Positions 1-9,522 are shown, numbered from the stretch's first letter. The stretch: DNA of 64,000 nt from Bradyrhizobium icense (GCF_001693385.1 NZ_CP016428.1:2666001-2730000), one strand, 5' to 3'. Notes: generated by a model from the sequence alone, not told the origin. A program made the numbers and translations.

Positions 1-828
1 GACAGTTTCAATGACGCCGAGGCCGCCGGGGACGTGGGTGATCAACGCGCTTACATTCGCAATCACATACGCAGTGACGACGGCCGGATAGGAGATATAT
101 CCTAGTCCGGCGAGCGCCTGATCCAGGCAGCCCGCGACGAAGGCGAAGTTAATCGGGCCGATCACCACCTGCCCGAGCGCGAGCCGCAACGTTGGCATTT
201 CGATCCGCCAATTGCGGATGCGCAGTGGTCTTCGGAGTAGTGCGGACAGGACAAGATAGATGCCGGCCGTGGTTAAGCACGCAGCGCCGCTAGAAAGGAC
301 CGCGGCTTGCGACAGCCCGGTGATCTTCCCCGCTAGATCCGGACGCAGGAGAAGTGCGCAACCGCCGAGGATCATCAGGCCGAGACCAACGGTGGTCCCG
401 CAGAACACGATGATCTTGGCGATGTCCCCGCCGCTGACACCCCAGCGCGAATAGAACCGATACCGGATGGCGCCGCTGCTCAAGGCGGCAAAGCCGATAT
501 TGTGGCCGAGCGATAGACTACAGAACGAAGCCAGCGCGGCTTTGCGATAAGGCACCTTCTGGCCGACATAGCGCAGCGCGAGCCAGTCGAAACCGGTCAA
601 GCAAAGATAGCTTGCGGCTGCAAACAGGGTGGAGAACACAATATGTCTGGCCGGAATGCCGGCCAGCGAGGTCACGATCTCGTCGCGGCTGTATCGGCTA
701 AGTGTCCGGTAGAGCAGAAAGGCTGCGAGTCCGACGAGCGCTATTCCCAGGACCGGCGCAAACCAGCGCGACCAGTTGCGCTTACGCGCCGCTGCTGCCG
801 CAATTCCGCTCGTTGAGGCGTTCGCCAC
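1..828 (-). CDS. YbhN-like integral membrane protein (lysylphosphatidylglycerol synthase TM-region family), 3' end outside window
   Basis: This is the N-terminal 276 codons of a polytopic membrane protein; the stop lies beyond base 1. Reading the minus strand gives repeated hydrophobic segments and, at the window edge, the family signature THVPGGLGVIE (the PGGLG-x-x-E loop of the YbhN/MprF N-terminal family, UPF0104). An in-frame TAG at about 867-869 bounds the start. The first usable initiator is GTG at 828, after a GGAACGAACGGAC stretch. Family members flip or transport lipids, or form the membrane part of aminoacyl-phosphatidylglycerol synthases; this protein's substrate cannot be told. 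It follows the YbhP-like gene by 89 bases, the same pairing as ybhP and ybhN in the E. coli ybhP-clsB-ybhN cluster, but no cardiolipin synthase lies between them here. Confidence 0.85.
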   Translation of the reverse strand, partial: MANASTSGIAAAAARKRNWSRWFAPVLGIALVGLAAFLLYRTLSRYSRDEIVTSLAGIPARHIVFSTLFAAASYLCLTGFDWLALRYVGQKVPYRKAALASFCSLSLGHNIGFAALSSGAIRYRFYSRWGVSGGDIAKIIVFCGTTVGLGLMILGGCALLLRPDLAGKITGLSQAAVLSSGAACLTTAGIYLVLSALLRRPLRIRNWRIEMPTLRLALGQVVIGPINFAFVAGCLDQALAGLGYISYPAVVTAYVIANVSALITHVPGGLGVIETV

Positions 829-917
829 GCGACGTTGTCCGTTCGTTCCATGCGGCGCCGCGCTCTACATTTGCGCAGCGCGCGGTCCAATATGAAACGG
901 CTGGATACAAGTCTGGT

Positions 918-1757
918 TCAGCTGTTTGTGTCTATTGCGTCACGATGAAGTCCCGCATGGTCTCGACTTGCCGCGGAGCCGGACAGGGAAACCCGGAGTT
1001 CTGCGACCACCGGCAGGTGGTCGGAGGCAAAGCTCGCAAGCGGTGTGCGCACGGTCCGGACATCGAGGATCTCGACAGAGGGCCCGACGAAGATGTGATC
1101 GATGCGTAGGCTTGGGTAGCGTGTTGGGAATGTGGCACGGTTCGGCGCACCTGCTCGTCGCGGCAACGCTCGATGCGCATCCTGAAGCCGATCCGCCAGA
1201 CGGCGATAGCCGCGCGAGCGCGTGGTCGCGTTGAAATCCCCCATGAGGATCACAGGTTCGTGGCAATGCGGGTCGCCGAGCCATTCGGGCCCGAGCAGCG
1301 CATTGACCTGCATCAGCCGCTCGCGCCCAAGGACGCTGAGATGGGTGTTGATCACCTGCACGGTAGCGTTGCCCATTCGAATCGAGGACCACAATGCGCC
1401 ACGCGGCTCAAGCCAGGGTAGGCGCAGCGCCGGCAAGGGCCCGGCCTTTACGGTTCGCGCCGGCCAGCGGCTGAGGATGGCGTCGCCGTAAAGTTCCTCC
1501 ATGACGCGCAATGCCGGGAAGAACTGCACGTCCATCCCGAGATCGCGGGCGATCATTTCCGCTTGATCGACATGGCCGCTGCGTGCGCGCCCGACATCCA
1601 ATTCCTGCAGGCCGACGATATCAGGATGACAGGAGGCGATCACTTCCGCGATGCGCTGCGGCGACCAGGTGCGATCGACGCCCCGGCAGCGATGGACGTT
1701 GTAGGTCATGACCCGGAAGGACACTTCGGCGCGCGGGCCACCGGACAAGACAGCCAT
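918..1757 (-). CDS. YbhP-like endonuclease/exonuclease/phosphatase family protein
   Basis: This 279-residue protein belongs to the EEP (DNase I-like) superfamily of metal-dependent phosphodiesterases. The family landmarks appear in order: MTYNVHRC with the first metal-site Asn, GLQELD with the catalytic Glu, NTHLS, MGDFNATT with the Asp/Asn pair, RIDHIFV and SDHLPVVAEL with the final Asp-His. There is no clear signal peptide or membrane segment. An upstream GTG at 1823 would add 22 residues of poor character, so the ATG at 1757 (upstream GACGAGAAACGA) is preferred. The neighbour downstream is a YbhN-like membrane protein, so a role with membrane lipids or their phosphodiesters is plausible by context, but the substrate is unknown. 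Confidence 0.85.
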   Translation of the reverse strand: MAVLSGGPRAEVSFRVMTYNVHRCRGVDRTWSPQRIAEVIASCHPDIVGLQELDVGRARSGHVDQAEMIARDLGMDVQFFPALRVMEELYGDAILSRWPARTVKAGPLPALRLPWLEPRGALWSSIRMGNATVQVINTHLSVLGRERLMQVNALLGPEWLGDPHCHEPVILMGDFNATTRSRGYRRLADRLQDAHRALPRRAGAPNRATFPTRYPSLRIDHIFVGPSVEILDVRTVRTPLASFASDHLPVVAELRVSLSGSAASRDHAGLHRDAIDTNS

Positions 1758-1864
1758 TTCGTTTCTCGTCTGCGCCGAAACCGCCCCGCGGGAAACCGGC
1801 GAGCCTGCGCACTGGTTCCACACGCCCTGGCGTGTGGCAACACGCTACCGTCAGCGACCGTATG

Positions 1865-2095
1865 GTCCAGAGCGCGCAGATACGCGATCAGGTCTGCGTG
1901 CTCCTGCTCGTGCCGCAGCTGCGGCAAAGCCATCTTCTTAGTGTCCGGCACCGCGTTCTGCGGGTCGGTGAGAAATGCGTCGAGTGCGCAGGCTTGCTCA
2001 CGAGCCCGTTTTGCTGCGCGTTCCTTGGCGTCCGAATAGTCGAGCCGGCTAGCGCCGCCGCCGGGGGTCGGCCCATAGTGAATCCGGCATGCGGA
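1865..2095 (-). pseudogene. decayed class I cytochrome c (C-terminal part)
   Basis: In one minus-strand frame the translation reads HYGPTPGGGASRLDYSDAKE, then LDAFLTDPQNAVPDTKKMAL and EQEHADLIAYLRALD. This matches the second half of a c2/c550-type cytochrome: the GPNLxG region, the YSDA helix, the LxxxLxDPxxxVPGxKM axial-methionine loop and the DLIAYL C-terminal helix. No CxxCH heme motif was found upstream in frame. The conserved VPGTKM is VPDTKKM, and the frame runs on past the normal end without a stop. It is therefore a remnant, not a functional cytochrome. It ends about 110 bases upstream of the YbhP-like start. Confidence 0.7.
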
Positions 2096-2301
2096 AGCCG
2101 GCCCTGGCCGCGAACCAGGTCGGGCTTTCTGCTAATTGATTGCTCGGTCACTGAGCCGCTGTCAAACGGCAGCCGCGCCGGCGGTCGCACGTCGGTTCTT
2201 TCATAGCGGACCTGCCGGTGACCAGGCTCTTACCTCAGGGCAAGTTCGCCGACAGTCTGCCTACTCGAAGCTGCGGGTGCAGCCACGCGCCAACTGCCCG
2301 G

Positions 2302-2598
2302 TCAATACGGACCGTAGTAGCTATAGCCCCACTGAGGTCCGACGGCCACTGCGCCAGCGCTGGATGCATACCCGTAAGGCCCATAACCGGCGTTAGGTTT
2401 ATGGCCGCGAGGCCCGTAGTAGTAGGACGGAAATGGCGAGAACCTATGTCCATAGCCGCCCAGCAGATACGGCGTGCTGGGGTAGTAGAACCCCATAACT
2501 CCCGGCTCCTGGGTTGCTTCTGCTCGAGCCGTAGCCGGGTTCGCGAGCACGGCCAGCGAAAGCAATCCAGCAGCGAACATAAATGTCGTCCTGTTCAT
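2302..2598 (-). CDS. small secreted Gly/Tyr-rich protein
   Basis: This 98-residue protein starts at ATG 2598, directly after a good ribosome site (GGGAG, about 7 bases upstream); a longer reading frame starts 10 codons earlier without one. Residues 1-26 form a signal peptide with a hydrophobic core and Ala-x-Ala cleavage site near ATARAEA. The mature part is short and rich in Gly, Tyr, Pro and Ser, with repeated YYGP/GYGPYGY motifs and no cysteine. Such sequences are common among rhizobial exported proteins of unknown function. On the minus strand GGAAC-N16-GATT lies upstream (2626-2650), a weak match to an EcfG-type promoter. No function is proposed. Confidence 0.65.
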   Translation of the reverse strand: MNRTTFMFAAGLLSLAVLANPATARAEATQEPGVMGFYYPSTPYLLGGYGHRFSPFPSYYYGPRGHKPNAGYGPYGYASSAGAVAVGPQWGYSYYGPY

Positions 2599-2960
2599 TT
2601 CGCTTCTCCCTTGTCTACCTCGAGTCAATCGAAGCCAAGGGACGTCGTTCCAACGAGATTCTTCGTTTCAGCGTTCACAAGCGAACGCGGTCCGCGGGAT
2701 CCAATGATCGGTGGCAACTTAGCGTCGCCGGCCCATCCGAACGAACTTGGAAGCTCCCGATCTAGGCAACCCAACCGGACTGAATCGCGGCAAGCAGACC
2801 GTAATGGACCTAGTCTTCGAGATCGAATCCGAGCTGAAGGCCGGCTATCGAGGGTACTATAGCTGCGTCGGTGGTGGATCCAACTCAGCATAAGTGGATT
2901 CCCGCCTTCTCTACTGCCATTGATCTAGCCTTGAGCCGCGGACGCCGCGCATCCTTCAAC

Positions 2961-3377
2961 TCACAAAGCAGCCCATCGCAAGCAGGTCGCCGCGCACGAA
3001 TATGATCGGGTCCTTCTCGGGTTTGCCTTGTCCGAAATCATAGCGCTGGCCAGCGCCTGTATCGCGGTGAACCACAGCGAACAAGTTGGTACCGCTTTCC
3101 ACCGGTACTCACATCTGATCTCGACTAGATGGCTCTGCGCGGACCTGAGCGCGATGTGTCCAGTTGATGAGGAGCGCACGAGCTGGCTCTCGGCGCGGCT
3201 CGGGTGAATCGCCACAAACCCATCTGCGGCCATATTGATCGTCACTTTGCCGCCAACGAAGTCTTCGCGCACCTCAATCTGCGGATAACGCGACTGCAGA
3301 ATGATCGTTATGACAATCCGGCGGCGAAACAGGGTTCCTTCTTGCCGGAAGGCCATATCGCCTAGACTAGTTCTCAC
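2961..3377 (-). other. possible frameshifted small gene, unidentified
   Basis: A 138-codon minus-strand frame is open here. Its first part, MAFRQEGTLFRRRIVITII through AADGFVAIHPS, could be protein-like. Near 3085 the more natural reading moves to another frame (ESGTNLFAVVHRDTG, then DPIIFVRGDLLAMGCFVS and a stop). That would fit one gene with a single frameshift, but no family is recognised and codon character is weak. The stretch 2640-2960 and 3378-3462 shows nothing else that can be supported. Confidence 0.2.
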
Positions 3378-3462
3378 GAAGCCAATTCTTCATAGGTGTT
3401 GCTCCGCCGTTTTCCCGCGCAGACTACGATGACACATGGAGATCACCGCAAGGGATATTCGA

Positions 3463-3633
3463 TCAGGCCATCCAGCTTACGATCGCCAAAACCAGAAGTA
3501 CGGCTAAAACCCCTGTCATAGCGGTGATTTGCCACGGGCGCATGCGCCGGAAAGTAAAGGACTCGCGAGCGAACCGATCATTCGCAGCCTCGGGCGGCGT
3601 GCTCCGCCGTTTGTCAGCTCCGGGCTCCGTCAT
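3463..3633 (-). CDS. small single-pass membrane protein
   Basis: This 56-residue protein begins MTEPGADKRR and ends with one hydrophobic helix of about 20 residues (ITAMTGVLAVLLVLAIVSW). The N-terminal 35 residues are polar and basic, so the protein is probably anchored with its N-terminus in the cytoplasm. The ATG at 3633 is preferred over one nine codons upstream because GAAAGAGGTG sits just before it. An EcfG-like promoter motif lies upstream at 3671-3695. The function is unknown. Confidence 0.6.
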   Translation of the reverse strand: MTEPGADKRRSTPPEAANDRFARESFTFRRMRPWQITAMTGVLAVLLVLAIVSWMA

Positions 3634-3670
3634 TGGGAACACCTCTTTCGTCAGTGACATTTGTCGTAGA

Positions 3671-3695
3671 AATGGCTCCGCTCCTGTTTCGTTCC
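3671..3695 (-). promoter_or_regulatory. EcfG-like promoter motif upstream of the small membrane protein
   Basis: On the minus strand GGAAC and CATT are separated by exactly 16 bases. The alphaproteobacterial general-stress consensus is GGAAC-N16/17-CGTT, so there is one mismatch in the -10 half. The motif lies about 38 bases upstream of the preferred start codon. Confidence 0.45.
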
Positions 3696-3863
3696 TTAGA
3701 GTCGCGGGTTGACGCTCTGTGATCGCCGCACACGGTACGCGACCGGACCATTCATGAGCAGGCCGGGTACAAGCGGGCCTGACGGAGAGACATCGGATCA
3801 GATCGAAAGTGAAACAACAACGTTGCGCGGCTGCTGTGCTGAAACCGGAAATCTCACGCCGGA

Positions 3864-4047
3864 ATGCGCGTCACCCTCGAACTCGCGATTGGCATGCTGA
3901 TCATTGCGCTTGTCGTCGGGGCGCTCGGCTTCACCGGTATAGCAAAAGGTCCAGCAAGCATCGCGAAGTTCATCTTCGTAGCGTTTCTCGCGATCCTTGC
4001 GCCTCGTCTTCGTCTTGGGTCCGCTTGGCGTCATCGCTTTGTTCTAA
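3864..4047 (+). pseudogene. DUF1328 membrane protein gene with a one-base frameshift
   Basis: The start MRVTLELAIGMLIIALVVGA and the following LGFTGIAKG...IAKFIFVAF match the DUF1328 (UPF0391) family and the intact paralogue at 40530. After FVAFLAI the frame goes wrong. The expected C-terminus LVFVLGPLGVIALF followed by TAA at 4045-4047 is present in another frame, so one base was lost or gained near 4000-4006. Without the shift the protein would be about 60 residues with two membrane helices. DUF1328 proteins are small inner-membrane proteins of unknown function. A sequencing error is possible because the lesion is a single indel. Confidence 0.8.
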
Positions 4048-4318
4048 GGACCAGCGTTCGTTGGCCAGCATCGCGAGCTTGCGATGTTTGCGTGCCGCCG
4101 CACTCACCGGCCTGGTCGACACATCGCGCTTGAGCGAAATGGTGAGACGCGGATTTGTGCCAGTATGACAAGCAGTATATCGCTTGCAGCACTCGCACGC
4201 GACATGAGCACTGATAAGACGAGCGATCTGGGCCGGAATGGGAATCGAAACTCGGCACATGCGGCCGTCAGCTGGCGACACGCTCACCCGGCCGTGGCAG
4301 GCTGGTGGTGCCGTGCCG

Positions 4319-4843
4319 TCACTTTTGAGCGGCCGATCGTGGTTTGACAGCGAGATAACGTGGACGAGACGTCGACGCCTTTTCAAACCGAATCTGATCC
4401 AGACAATTGTCCGAAGGGAGGTCGCCAAAAGCGCAGCTGGCAAACTCGATGAGTAGGCCGTCAAGCCGGTCGCACGCGTCCTCAGAAAGATCAAACTGCA
4501 TAGGTACGGGCGCGTACCGGACCGCGTTCCCCGAGATGCGTGGAATGATGGCGGTCCCGCTTGAGACGCCTGTTGAAGTCAGTTCCTCGCTCCCATCGTA
4601 CGCCTTCGCAATCACCCTGATCGAGCGAAGGGGTATGTTCCCTTCATAGCGAATCTGCACAGGAATTCGGCATTCGAACGCTCTCCCCTCCTGCAAGGGC
4701 TTTGTTTCGAGAATGACCGGCCTGCTGTCAGCATGCGCCCGCACCGGAATCATAAGAGCCGCCACAGTCGTCGCTGTGATGACCAGAGCGGTGTACCTGG
4801 CGCGGTGCCGTGGACCTCGTCGAGCGGAACTGCCTACGGCCAT
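4319..4843 (-). CDS. exported hypothetical protein
   Basis: The preferred ATG at 4843 has a strong ribosome site (AGAAGGAG, 5 bases upstream) and gives 174 residues; an ATG 13 codons earlier has none. A basic N-terminus (RRGPRHRAR) precedes a hydrophobic stretch ending in VRAHADS, a signal peptide with an Ala-x-Ala site near residue 40. The mature part is about 135 residues, with four cysteines (in AFECRI, SEDACDR, SCAFGD and DNCLDQ) that could form two disulfides. No family is recognised. The antisense side of this region holds only shadow frames. Confidence 0.6.
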   Translation of the reverse strand: MAVGSSARRGPRHRARYTALVITATTVAALMIPVRAHADSRPVILETKPLQEGRAFECRIPVQIRYEGNIPLRSIRVIAKAYDGSEELTSTGVSSGTAIIPRISGNAVRYAPVPMQFDLSEDACDRLDGLLIEFASCAFGDLPSDNCLDQIRFEKASTSRPRYLAVKPRSAAQK

Positions 4844-5020
4844 ATGGAATCTCCTTCTTCGCTCTTGACCGAACTTTCGCAACGATGAAGCTGACTTCGG
4901 CTATGCCGGCAATCCGCGACGCATCACGGGCAGGGAGCTATCGCGGGCTTTGCTATTCATTCCAGGAGCACTCGTGTTGCAGAACAACCCTCGGGTGCTG
5001 CACAACGCTGCTGTGCAGCA

Positions 5021-5197
5021 CTAGAGGGCCCAGCGATCCTCTCGTTTGCGCGCTGCGTTCTCGTTCAAGCGATTCGCAATATCCTCTGCCAACGATTCCG
5101 ATTGCGCATTCGCGACCGCCACTCCATCCTGGGTGACCAATGCCTTGCCGTCAGCGACAACGGGGAAATCGTTTGGATGTAGTGTCTTCTTTTCCAT
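5021..5197 (-). CDS. small conserved-type soluble protein
   Basis: The 58-residue protein begins MEKKTLHPNDFPVVADGKA and has a regular alternating hydrophobic pattern followed by a helical C-terminus (ESLAEDIANRLNENAARKRE). The ATG at 5197 is chosen because GGAGAGC lies just upstream; an earlier start would add 11 residues. Small proteins of this look, with a DGKALVTxDGxAVA motif, are common in Bradyrhizobium-like genomes. Their function is not known to me. Confidence 0.6.
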   Translation of the reverse strand: MEKKTLHPNDFPVVADGKALVTQDGVAVANAQSESLAEDIANRLNENAARKREDRWAL

Positions 5198-5559
5198 GCC
5201 TAGCTCTCCAGCGTCGTTTCTCATGATCAAGACTTGAAAGAGGATTGCTCATCGTCTTTTGCCTCCGCAATGCACCAATCAATAGCTTCAATCCGGAAAG
5301 CGGGCGGCGTGCTGTCTGCGGGCACCATGACAATGTGCCACGCTCACGCGCTCGACAACGTCGCTGTGACAATGCCGTGCCCGAAGCGCTGCTTCGCCGG
5401 AAGCGGTCCCAAATCGTAGGGCATTGACGGCTGCCACGGATGGAGCCGCGCGACGTCCCCAGGGAAGTTGCACCCAGGTTAGTGCAGCTACTTACCTCCG
5501 TTGGCAGAGTTCCCCGCGACAAATAGGGGCATTCCATCTTACGGTCTCCGTCGTCTGCG

Positions 5560-6315
5560 TTATTCTGCACCCGCATTGCCGTCGCGGAACCGTGTCAAGT
5601 CAACGGGGATGGCCGCCGCATCCGCGTGCTCGGCCGTCGCATAGGGCAATCCAAAGTAGCTAGCGCCCGCGTTCCATCGCTCCACAGGCCGTTCCGGGAA
5701 GCCAAACGCATATGTTCCGCCTCCGCTTCTCGAATCTCGGGTGATCAACACAGCAATCAGATTTCCCGCGCGCGTGAAGACGGCGTCGGAAACATACCCG
5801 TAGCCTTGGCCCGCCTGCAGACGAGCGTAGTCGCCAATAATTTCGGTCACGGCGAACTCTCCCAACACGTGCTGGTCGTCATTGCGGAAGATGCCGTATA
5901 CCGGGTCATGGTCGGCATCGATGTCGGCCGTCACGCGGCCCGGCAATCTCGAGAGCTCCAGACGTAGCCATGGGACTCGGAACATGAATTCGCGGGACTG
6001 GCCGCGCTTGTTGCCCTCGACCACAACTGCCCTGATCTGTCCATCTGGGCCGACGATAAGATTGCGCGTCGTGCCAAGACTGGCGCCGGCTACGGAGTTG
6101 ACTTGTTTGCCCAAAACCTTGGATGCGCGCCAACCCCGATAGAGTTCCTCGGCCGACAGCGGCACGATTTGGAGTCGTTGTCGCTGCTCCGGGTTGGAGG
6201 CCGAGCTAATGGCATCCTTGTCTTGAGCGACGGCCGGGTCGAGTGCCGCTGCCCCAAGCAGGACGAGTGTGGCTGCGAAACCTGTGACCGTACGGGCGAA
6301 GCGATGGATAAGCAT
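5560..6315 (-). CDS. secreted PRC-barrel domain protein
   Basis: This 251-residue protein starts at ATG 6315 after GAGGGACTCAC. Residues 1-30 are a signal peptide (TLVLLGAAALDPAVAQ). Residues about 60-115 form a PRC-barrel (SKVLGKQVNSVAGASLG, then NLIVGPDGQIRAVVVEG). A second related segment around residues 155-205 (ARLQAGQGYGYVSDAVFTRAGNLIAVLITRD) looks like a repeat of the barrel. PRC-barrels are small beta domains used for protein-protein contacts, often in exported rhizobial proteins. Two further PRC-barrel proteins lie at 27595 and 41596 in this window. The role is unknown; an envelope or stress function is an inference. Confidence 0.75.
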   Translation of the reverse strand: MLIHRFARTVTGFAATLVLLGAAALDPAVAQDKDAISSASNPEQRQRLQIVPLSAEELYRGWRASKVLGKQVNSVAGASLGTTRNLIVGPDGQIRAVVVEGNKRGQSREFMFRVPWLRLELSRLPGRVTADIDADHDPVYGIFRNDDQHVLGEFAVTEIIGDYARLQAGQGYGYVSDAVFTRAGNLIAVLITRDSRSGGGTYAFGFPERPVERWNAGASYFGLPYATAEHADAAAIPVDLTRFRDGNAGAE

Positions 6316-7086
6316 GTGAGTCCCTCGTGCTAGTGCTCAAGCGAAGAACGAAAGAGACCGGACCAAGCGGTCGGCCGTCCGCCCAGAATCGTGTCTCGAT
6401 GATCAGGCCCGACCTATTTCCGCGGTCGGGGAGGAGGTCAGCACGTCAACCGTTCAGGAGTTTCATCGACCGTCGTCCTCAGGCTTGCCCGACGCAGCCG
6501 CGCCGCCGTGGAATAGAAGTCTCCCAAAGAGCCAAACCTGCTGGGACAAGTGCAAATCCCTGCGCTTCCCATCCGCTGATAGCGCTTGACGTGGGGTTCA
6601 GCTTGTAGTTATCCGTGTCCTCCCTGAGAAACCGTTTCACACGAAGTAAACAGGTTTCTGCCTCCGGAGTTTCAATGCAGTTCGTCTGAAAACGAACGGT
6701 CAGCACGAAAGTAATGTCCGGCGAAATGGCCTGAGAGATCTTCCCACGGGCGGAATAGCAATGCTGGTTAGCGTCCGCGGTGCAGACGCGTTGCTATGCC
6801 AAGCTAAGAACAGAGGTTCGTGGGCGCATCCGGAGGTACGGAACGCGACTGATGCCGCAACGGCTGATCAGAATTTGGGACCCCAACGTTCATTGGTGCA
6901 AGAACACGCGCGCCGAATACGACTGGCGGGCTAGGGAAAGCCGGTCACCACGCGTTCTGATGCTTGATGCTCGACCGGGAACGGAGGTTGGCGAGTTCCG
7001 CGGCGTTGCTGGAGTCGGACCGGCAAGGCAATCCAACCGAGGCGGTCGTGGGTGGCCGGCCGGTCTGATCGTCGTGGGTCCCCATG
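6316..7086. other. 771 bases with no supportable gene
   Basis: Both strands contain only short open frames of poor coding character. No RNA gene, repeat or recognisable protein fragment was found. The left end presumably holds the promoter of the PRC-barrel gene. Confidence 0.5.
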
Positions 7087-8857
7087 CTATCCACCCTCGT
7101 TAATGCGGTCCGAAATGCGATAAGCCGTGTCGATCAACGCAATGTGCGACAGTGCTTGCTGACAATTGCCGAGCTGTTTGCTCGCCTGTGTATCGAATTC
7201 TTCTGCAAGCAAGCCGACGTCGTTCGCGGTGGCTGCCACTCTCTCAAGCATGGTTTGAGCCTCGGAAATTCTTGCTTGCAAGACGAGATTGTCGGCATAC
7301 CAAAGGCTGCATGCAAGGAAAGCACCTTCGCCGGATCGCAAACCATCCCGCACCGTTTCGGTGTCATAGCGGAGCACAAACCCGTCGCGCATCAAATTAC
7401 GCTCGATCGCCTGGACGGTGCCTAACATTCGCGGGTCATCATGAGCGACAAAACCGACCAGCGGGGCAAGCAGTAAGCTCGCGTGCACTATCGAATGTAC
7501 GGACGAATGATCGCAATCCGGCATTGAAGCCGCGTGCGCAGATCGTGCGGTGCAAGTCTCGCGGATCACGCGCCATCGGTCCACAGGCGCGTCAAATCCT
7601 GACTCGTCCGCAGCCAGAATAGCGCGGTCGAACGCGACCCCAAGTCATGATCTTGGAATGAGTAAAGTGCTCGCGTCCGCTCCGGACTTCCCAGATCCCA
7701 TGATCAGGCTCGTCCCAGAAGGACGCGAGCCGGTCTACGAGAGAGTACTGAAGGCGCCAGCTTGCCTGTTCCGGCGGTAAGCCGCCTTCGCGCGCCAGAT
7801 GCATCGTCTCCAGGAGCTCACCGAAAATATCTAGCTGCAACTGCTGGTCGGCCTGGTTCCCGGTCCTGACCGGTGATGATCCGGCGAAAGCCGGGCAACC
7901 ATAAAATATCCTGTTCTTCGATGCGATGCTCGCCCGCGATGCCATAGATGGGCTGCAAGGCTTCGGGCATCCCGGCGGCTGCGTGCAGCAGCCAGTCGCG
8001 CCATGCGGCGGCCTCCGATCTGTAGCCGCCGCGAAGAAACGCCTGAAGCGTAAAGCTGGCATCGCGCAACCAGCAAAAGCGATAGTCCCAGTTGCGGTCG
8101 CCGCCGATTCGTTCCGGCAAAGATGTCGTCGGTGCGGCGACAAGGCCGCCCGTGGGCCTGAAAGTAAGCGCCTTAATGGTAATCAGCGAACGCACGACTT
8201 GCTCGCGCCATGGACCCTGTAACGCGCAGCGAGAAACCCAGTCGGTCCAGTTCGACTCTGTCGCGTCAAGCGCGTCGGCTGCTTCGATGTCCGGTGGCGC
8301 AGCCTCGTGGGATCTTCGGTAAGTGAGCACGAAGGTACGAACCTCGCCGGCGCGAACCAACAGTTCCGTTGCTACACAGCCGTCTCTGATCTCGCCGCGA
8401 CACGGCGCAACCAACGTCACCGCATGCGGCCCCGAGATCGCTTCATGGCGGTTGGGGACAGCTCCTTGATCCATGGCTCGAGGCGGCCATATCAAAGCGG
8501 AGAGCAAGGTTGGAGATCAGTGTCACCCTTCCGCGCCTGCCGAACACCATGCGGACGAGATCGGAGGTTGAACCCCGGATCGGCATGAACTCCACGAGAT
8601 CGCACGATCTCTGTCTCGATCGACGTTTCGAGAACGAGGGTGCTTTCCCGGTATTTGCAGTGCCGCCGGACTCCGCGTTCCGCTGACATGATCCAGTGGC
8701 CGTGCTCGGGCCATCCCAACAACGCTGCAAAGCAGGCTTCCGAGTCGAAGCGTGGCCAGCAGAGCCAGTCGATTGAACCGTTTCTGTTGATCAACGCCGC
8801 GGTCTCGCAATCGCCAATGAGCGCGTAGTCTTCGATTCTGGGACATGTTTGGCTCAT
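7087..8857 (-). pseudogene. glycoside hydrolase family 15 (glucoamylase-like) gene with several frameshifts
   Basis: The gene is spread over at least four minus-strand frames. The N-terminus ([20 protein letters not shown], then [20 protein letters not shown]) is open to about 8600, then frames change near 8600, 8490, 7850 and 7590. Later blocks fit GH15 in order: LVEFMPIRG...DLVRMVFG; a long block with RNWDYRFCWLRDASFTLQAF, which carries the catalytic-domain WLRDA motif; QLDIFGELLETMHLA; and the C-terminal LGNCQQALSHIALIDTAYR. Total length would be about 590 residues, normal for bacterial GH15 glucoamylase or trehalase-like enzymes. With this many shifts it cannot make the enzyme. A second tail fragment of the same family lies at 43897-44000. 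Confidence 0.85.
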
Positions 8858-8907
8858 CGTCTGAAACAATGCGGCTGATCAGAAGCTATGTGGCGTCTCA
8901 CATCGCG

Positions 8908-9390
8908 CTAGCTCCGGACACGTTCAGTCGGGCGGATCAGGGCGAGGCCGGTTTCCGGATCGTGAACTTTCTGGAGATGTGCGGGTGACTCGTTGACGGT
9001 CACCTCAAGCGTGGGCCGCACGTGTCCCTGGCCGAGATGGCCGGCAAGGGCAGTTCCATTTCGCTTTCCGACCACCAGATGAATATGGAGCGCAGGTTTG
9101 CCGTCGGGGTCGAGCGCAACATCTCCGATCATGGAAGCCACTTCCACCTGCTCCCTAACTGGTATCTCGATGTAACGCTTCTCGTCGATATCGAAATGCG
9201 TGAGAACGACGTCGATATCGAAATGCGTGAGAACGACGTCGCTGAGGGCCCCGATGGCCGTGATTTGCGCGGCCGAGATCTTTTCATTCGTCAGGAACCG
9301 GCCAAGGCACGACATCACCTCGTCACCGGTTTCAAGGACGACAGCGTATGTCCGGCGGCCATCGGAGGAGTCTAGGATCTTGGATTGCAT
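8908..9390 (-). CDS. PPC-domain (DUF296) protein with an internal 9-residue duplication
   Basis: The 160-residue protein is one PPC/DUF296 domain, a small trimeric alpha/beta fold found in bacterial proteins and plant AT-hook proteins. Family features include TGDEVMSCLGRF, ITAIGALSDVVL, VASMIGDVAL, the metal-site-like HIHLVVG, GHLGQGHVRPTLEVTV and the C-terminal DPETGLALI. In the middle, VVLTHFDID occurs twice in tandem because of a perfect 27-bp repeat. The start MQSKILDSSD at 9390 aligns with the usual family start. Its promoter region is shared with the divergent pyruvate oxidase-like gene and contains EcfG-like motifs. The function is unknown. Confidence 0.75.
   Translation of the reverse strand: MQSKILDSSDGRRTYAVVLETGDEVMSCLGRFLTNEKISAAQITAIGALSDVVLTHFDIDVVLTHFDIDEKRYIEIPVREQVEVASMIGDVALDPDGKPALHIHLVVGKRNGTALAGHLGQGHVRPTLEVTVNESPAHLQKVHDPETGLALIRPTERVRS
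9183..9236. repeat. perfect 27-bp tandem direct repeat inside the PPC gene
   Basis: Two identical 27-bp units, 9183-9209 and 9210-9236, lie head to tail. The length is a multiple of three, so the reading frame survives and nine residues (VVLTHFDID) are repeated. Family members usually have a single SDVVLxxFD segment here, so one unit is an insertion. Confidence 0.9.
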
Positions 9391-9426
9391 GGGTTTGCTA
9401 GTCGTATCGCTGGCTCGTAAGGAGCA

Positions 9427-9480
9427 AACTGCTGATTTCCACACTCGTTCCTCAGGAACGGACGCCGACCTTTATTTGTT
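9427..9480. promoter_or_regulatory. back-to-back EcfG-like promoter motifs between the PPC and pyruvate oxidase-like genes
   Basis: The palindrome CGTTCC-TCA-GGAACG supplies a GGAAC half site on each strand. On the plus strand GGAAC (9455-9459) is followed after 17 bases by TGTT (9477-9480), reading toward the gene at 9523. On the minus strand GGAAC (9447-9451) is followed after 16 bases by AGTT (9427-9430), reading toward the gene starting at 9390. Each has one mismatch to GGAAC-N16/17-CGTT. The arrangement suggests one divergent, stress-controlled promoter region. Confidence 0.5.
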
Positions 9481-9522
9481 GCCTTGGAAGGGCGACCCGG
9501 CGATCAACGTAAGGGTTGGACA

